From Armatimonadota bacterium (GTDB lineage: Bacteria > Armatimonadota > Fimbriimonadia > Fimbriimonadales > ATM1), in assembly GCA_022567555.1 (NCBI GenBank), contig JADFGT010000017.1:1-37692 (forward strand): a DNA stretch of 37,692 nt, given 5' to 3'. A model generated the notes under the pieces. It searched no databases. It worked only from the letters and a program-made list of their open reading frames with translations, and was not told the DNA's origin. Positions 35,216 to 37,692 of the stretch are shown one piece after another. Each line of letters begins with the position of its first letter. Positions within the stretch are counted from its first letter, which is position 1. Both the position numbers and the translations under genes were made by a program.

Positions 35216-36175
35216 ATGCCCCCGCGCCTGGTTATCGCCGGCCCGTCTCAAGTAGGCAAGACCCGAATTGCCAAGCGCTTATGTGAGCAGGAGGGCCACT
35301 GGTTCCTCAACCTCGACCCCGCCCGGCAGGACGACGCCCCTATCACATGCGCCGGTCTGTTGGGTCCCGGCGGGGAGCGTAAAGGGTTTAGGTTTCTCGG
35401 CTCTCTGAGGCTCGTGAGCGATCCGATAGCGGCGTTCGCCGCCGTGGCGTGGGCGCATGAAGAGGCGGCGGAGGAACCGTTGGTGTGCGAACTGCCGATT
35501 GACCGGCCGGGCGCGGTGCATGCGCACCTCCTCCGCAATCTGGTTACGTTTCTTCGGCCGCAGCGGATGATCGTCGTCGGATACGCCGAGGCCGAAACCG
35601 CCCTCCACCCTCCGGACGGGTGCGAACTCGAGCATCGCGATCCGGACGAAGAGTGCGAGGCCAGGACTTCCCCGGCCGTCGCCGCGTGGCGAAAGGCGAC
35701 CTGGAAGAGCTACTTCGCCCGCGCCGAGCAGCATGATTTGCCGCTGGCGAGGGTTCGGATCAGCGGCGCGAGGCACGGCTCCGGCGCTCCGCTCGATGAA
35801 GGCGACATGCAGGTGCTCCGCGACCTCGGCCTCCCGTCGGCGCAGTATGCCGAAGTGATTCACGGTCTCCTTCACGTCGTGATCCCCGGAAACGCCCCGG
35901 GTGCGGCGGTGACCGCCGCGCTGGATCATTTCGGGTGTTCGGACGCTCATCTGGTGCATCCCGACACGTATCGAGGGTTGGTATGTGGGTTGGAGGATCG
36001 GCTGGGGCGTCACTTTGCGGTGGGAAGAATCATCGAAGCCGGCTTTCGCGCGGGCGTCCTGAAGGTGCTGTCGCCGGCAGAGTCGCCCGCGCCCGCCGCG
36101 CGGGTTCACCTGGGCCGCCTGCGGCTCGACGACGACGGGAACGAAATCGGGGAACTCCGGGCCTGGCAGGTATAA
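35216..36175 (+). CDS. Clp1/Grc3-like polynucleotide 5'-hydroxyl kinase
   Basis: The 319-residue protein starts MPPRLVIAGPSQVGKTRIAK with a Walker A loop at 8-16, directly followed by HWFLNLDPAR, the Clp1-type position after strand 2. A middle segment (LVCELPIDRPG, FLRPQRMIVVGYAEAE, RISGARHG) and a C-terminal small domain (GLVCGLEDRLGRHFAVGRII, ARVHLGRLRLDDDGNEIGEL) complete the Clp1_P architecture. Family members phosphorylate 5'-OH ends of RNA or DNA: human CLP1 acts in tRNA splicing and mRNA 3' processing, Grc3 in rRNA processing. Bacterial members are less common and their role is unclear. It lies 76 bases after a tRNA-Pro gene and seven before a histidine phosphatase gene. Confidence 0.82.
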   Translation: MPPRLVIAGPSQVGKTRIAKRLCEQEGHWFLNLDPARQDDAPITCAGLLGPGGERKGFRFLGSLRLVSDPIAAFAAVAWAHEEAAEEPLVCELPIDRPGAVHAHLLRNLVTFLRPQRMIVVGYAEAETALHPPDGCELEHRDPDEECEARTSPAVAAWRKATWKSYFARAEQHDLPLARVRISGARHGSGAPLDEGDMQVLRDLGLPSAQYAEVIHGLLHVVIPGNAPGAAVTAALDHFGCSDAHLVHPDTYRGLVCGLEDRLGRHFAVGRIIEAGFRAGVLKVLSPAESPAPAARVHLGRLRLDDDGNEIGELRAWQV

Positions 36176-36182
36176 ACCGCCC

Positions 36183-36833
36183 ATGCTCAGGCTGCTCTTG
36201 GCCAGGCACGGTCAAACGGAATGGAACGCCCTGCGGCGCAACCAGGGCCAAGCCGACACGCCGATGGACGAAACCGGTTATCGCCAGGCGCGTCAACTGG
36301 CCGCAGCGCTGGCCGCCGAGCAGATTGACGCCGTGTATTCCAGCGACCTGGCGCGGTGCTTAGAGACCGCGCGGCCGATAGCCGAGGCAGCGAGGATCGA
36401 ACCGGTGGCGGACCGCCGCCTGCAGGAGCGCGACTATGGCGAATGGGAGGGCAGAACGCCGGACGAACTGGAACAGGAGGACCCTCAGGCGCTTGCCGCA
36501 TATCGCGCGGACCCTGTGCTGAACGGGCCTACGGGGGGGGAGACCGGCATAGATGTCTTCTGCCGCGCCGGTTATTTTCTCACGGATCTTTTGAAAGCGC
36601 ACAGCGAGGGAGTGGTGGTGGTCGTGGCCCACGGGGGGAGCATCGCCGCTCTGCTGGCCGCGCTTCTGCACGGCCCGCCTTCAACGGCGACCTGCTTCCG
36701 CCTCCAGAACTGCTCGGTCTCCGAAGTGGTTCTTGAGGCGGACGGAGTGCGGCGCTTTGTCCGTTTCAACGACATCTCTCATTTGGCCCCCGCGCCTTTG
36801 GATTGGAGCCGTGTTCAGCCGACTTGCAAGTAG
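36183..36833 (+). CDS. Histidine phosphatase family protein (phosphoglycerate mutase-like)
   Basis: The 216-residue protein has the phosphohistidine motif LLARHGQTEWN (His9), DAVYSSDLARCLETA, the acidic LQERDYGEWEGR and the second catalytic histidine in VVVVAHGGSIAAL. The pattern fits small cofactor-independent phosphatases such as GpmB or alpha-ribazole phosphatase CobC; the substrate cannot be told. ATG at 36183 follows the Clp1-like gene by seven bases, and the 3' end overlaps the lnt start by 23 bases. The three genes form an operon. Confidence 0.92.
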   Translation: MLRLLLARHGQTEWNALRRNQGQADTPMDETGYRQARQLAAALAAEQIDAVYSSDLARCLETARPIAEAARIEPVADRRLQERDYGEWEGRTPDELEQEDPQALAAYRADPVLNGPTGGETGIDVFCRAGYFLTDLLKAHSEGVVVVVAHGGSIAALLAALLHGPPSTATCFRLQNCSVSEVVLEADGVRRFVRFNDISHLAPAPLDWSRVQPTCK

Positions 36834-37692
36834 GCTGCGGCCGCTGGCTCCTCCGGCGCTTGGCGGCCTATTGCTTGCGCTCTCGTTTCCGCCTTTCGGC
36901 CTTTTTCTCGTTGCATTTGTGGCGCTCACTCCTCTTCTTGTGTGCGTTCGACGGCTTGGTTTTTGGGGGGGGTTCCGAAAGGGGTATCTGTTCGGTCTGG
37001 TATTCGGTCTGATCAATCTGTTTTGGTTGGAGCAGTTTGTCTCCCGCTGGACCGGCTCAGTCTGGATGGGCGCTTTGCCGTGGGTGCTGGTGTCGGCGGC
37101 GTATGCGGTTTATTTCGGTTTGTTCGCAGGTGCTGCCGCGCACGCGTGGGCGCGGGGCTGGCCCTGGGCCATCCCGCTCATCTGGGCGGGTGTCGAGGTT
37201 TTCCGCTCGACAATCCCCTATCTCTACTTCCCGTGGGCGATTCTCGGCACAGCGCTCTATAAGGCGCCCGTGCTGCTGCAGCCGGCCTGGTGGGGGGGGG
37301 CGTATCTGCTGTCGGCATGGGTCGCGCTCTTCAGCGTCCTCGCCGCGCTCTTGTGGACCGGCGAGCCCGTCCGCAAGACTTGGGCCTACGGCCTTGCGCT
37401 GTTGGCGATACTGGCCGGGTCGCTGGTCAGTTTCCTCGGTGAGCGCGAAGGCGAGTCGCGCGTGGTCGTTGCCGTTCAGCCGGGCGTTGACCTGGCGTTC
37501 CCCCCCCGGGAAGAGGTCAATCGTTTGCTGGCCGAGCGCATGCCGGAGGCGATGGCAATCGGGTCCGCTTCGCACCGCGACCTGGTGGTGCTGCCCGAAG
37601 GCGTCGGTCGTGGGTGGGACGAGGGGGCGCCCGTAACGGCGTTCGAACTCGACACATCGGTCCCGCTGTTGCTCGGTGCGCATCGCGACGCG
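36811..37692 (+). CDS. lnt: Apolipoprotein N-acyltransferase, 3'-truncated by window edge
   Basis: Lnt adds the third acyl chain to lipoproteins in the cytoplasmic membrane of diderm bacteria. The frame runs from a GTG at 36811, inside the preceding gene, to the window edge with 294 codons and no stop. The first 210 residues contain several membrane helices (LALSFPPFGLFLVAFVALTP; LFGLVFGLINLFWLEQF; PWAIPLIWAGVEVFRS). PYLYFPWAILG is a family hallmark. The nitrilase-like domain begins VVVAVQPGVDL, and LVVLPEG holds Glu263, equivalent to the catalytic Glu267 of E. coli. Its presence agrees with the putative lipoproteins elsewhere in the window. Confidence 0.93.
   Translation, partial: MFSRLASRLRPLAPPALGGLLLALSFPPFGLFLVAFVALTPLLVCVRRLGFWGGFRKGYLFGLVFGLINLFWLEQFVSRWTGSVWMGALPWVLVSAAYAVYFGLFAGAAAHAWARGWPWAIPLIWAGVEVFRSTIPYLYFPWAILGTALYKAPVLLQPAWWGGAYLLSAWVALFSVLAALLWTGEPVRKTWAYGLALLAILAGSLVSFLGEREGESRVVVAVQPGVDLAFPPREEVNRLLAERMPEAMAIGSASHRDLVVLPEGVGRGWDEGAPVTAFELDTSVPLLLGAHRDA

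Overview
The window comes from a GC-rich (about 60% G+C by eye), diderm-type bacterium. An apolipoprotein N-acyltransferase gene, lipoprotein-like and signal-peptide-bearing products and an E. coli-type quinol:fumarate reductase all point that way. GTG and TTG starts, 4-base start/stop overlaps and weak or absent Shine-Dalgarno sites are common. The RpoC N-terminal coiled-coil insertion recalls Actinobacteria- or Chloroflexi-like terrabacterial lineages. An Armatimonadota-like source is possible, but I cannot place it from sequence alone.

Layout. (1) 3-5204, plus strand: two secreted or hypothetical proteins, then ligA, ogg1-type 8-oxoguanine glycosylase and a secreted beta-propeller-like protein, nearly all coupled by start/stop overlaps. 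(2) 5012-14530, minus strand: rpoB, a highly basic histone-H1-like/AT-hook protein, and rpoC, read from a near-consensus sigma-70 promoter at 14564-14592. (3) 14683-16877, plus strand: SpoIID/LytB-domain protein and proline dehydrogenase. (4) 16933-19507, minus strand: matrixin-like metalloprotease, galT and leuD. (5) metG on the plus strand. (6) 21641-31701, minus strand: a basic unknown protein; a fumarate reductase operon (small chimeric membrane ORF, frdA, frdB, frdC, frdD) interrupted by hairpin repeats; and a moxR-DUF58-transglutaminase-holA operon. (7) 31809-34911: accessory region with a small basic protein, an ArsR regulator coupled to a poly-cysteine microprotein, and a REP-associated tyrosine transposase (RAYT) between two inverted REP-like palindromes, with further REP copies and a lower-GC lipoprotein gene nearby. 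(8) 35063-37692, plus strand: tRNA-Pro(CGG), a Clp1/Grc3-like polynucleotide kinase, a histidine phosphatase and the 5' part of lnt.

The most unusual content is in four places. The rpoB-rpoC spacer encodes a five-repeat lysine/arginine-rich protein ending in an AT-hook, with a second AT-hook still readable in frame just past its stop. RpoC carries an insertion of about 95 residues in the trigger loop, where E. coli has SI3. RpoB has a divergent rifampicin-pocket/fork-loop segment. Finally, a cysteine-rich ArsR is translationally coupled to a 43-residue protein that ends with seven consecutive cysteines.
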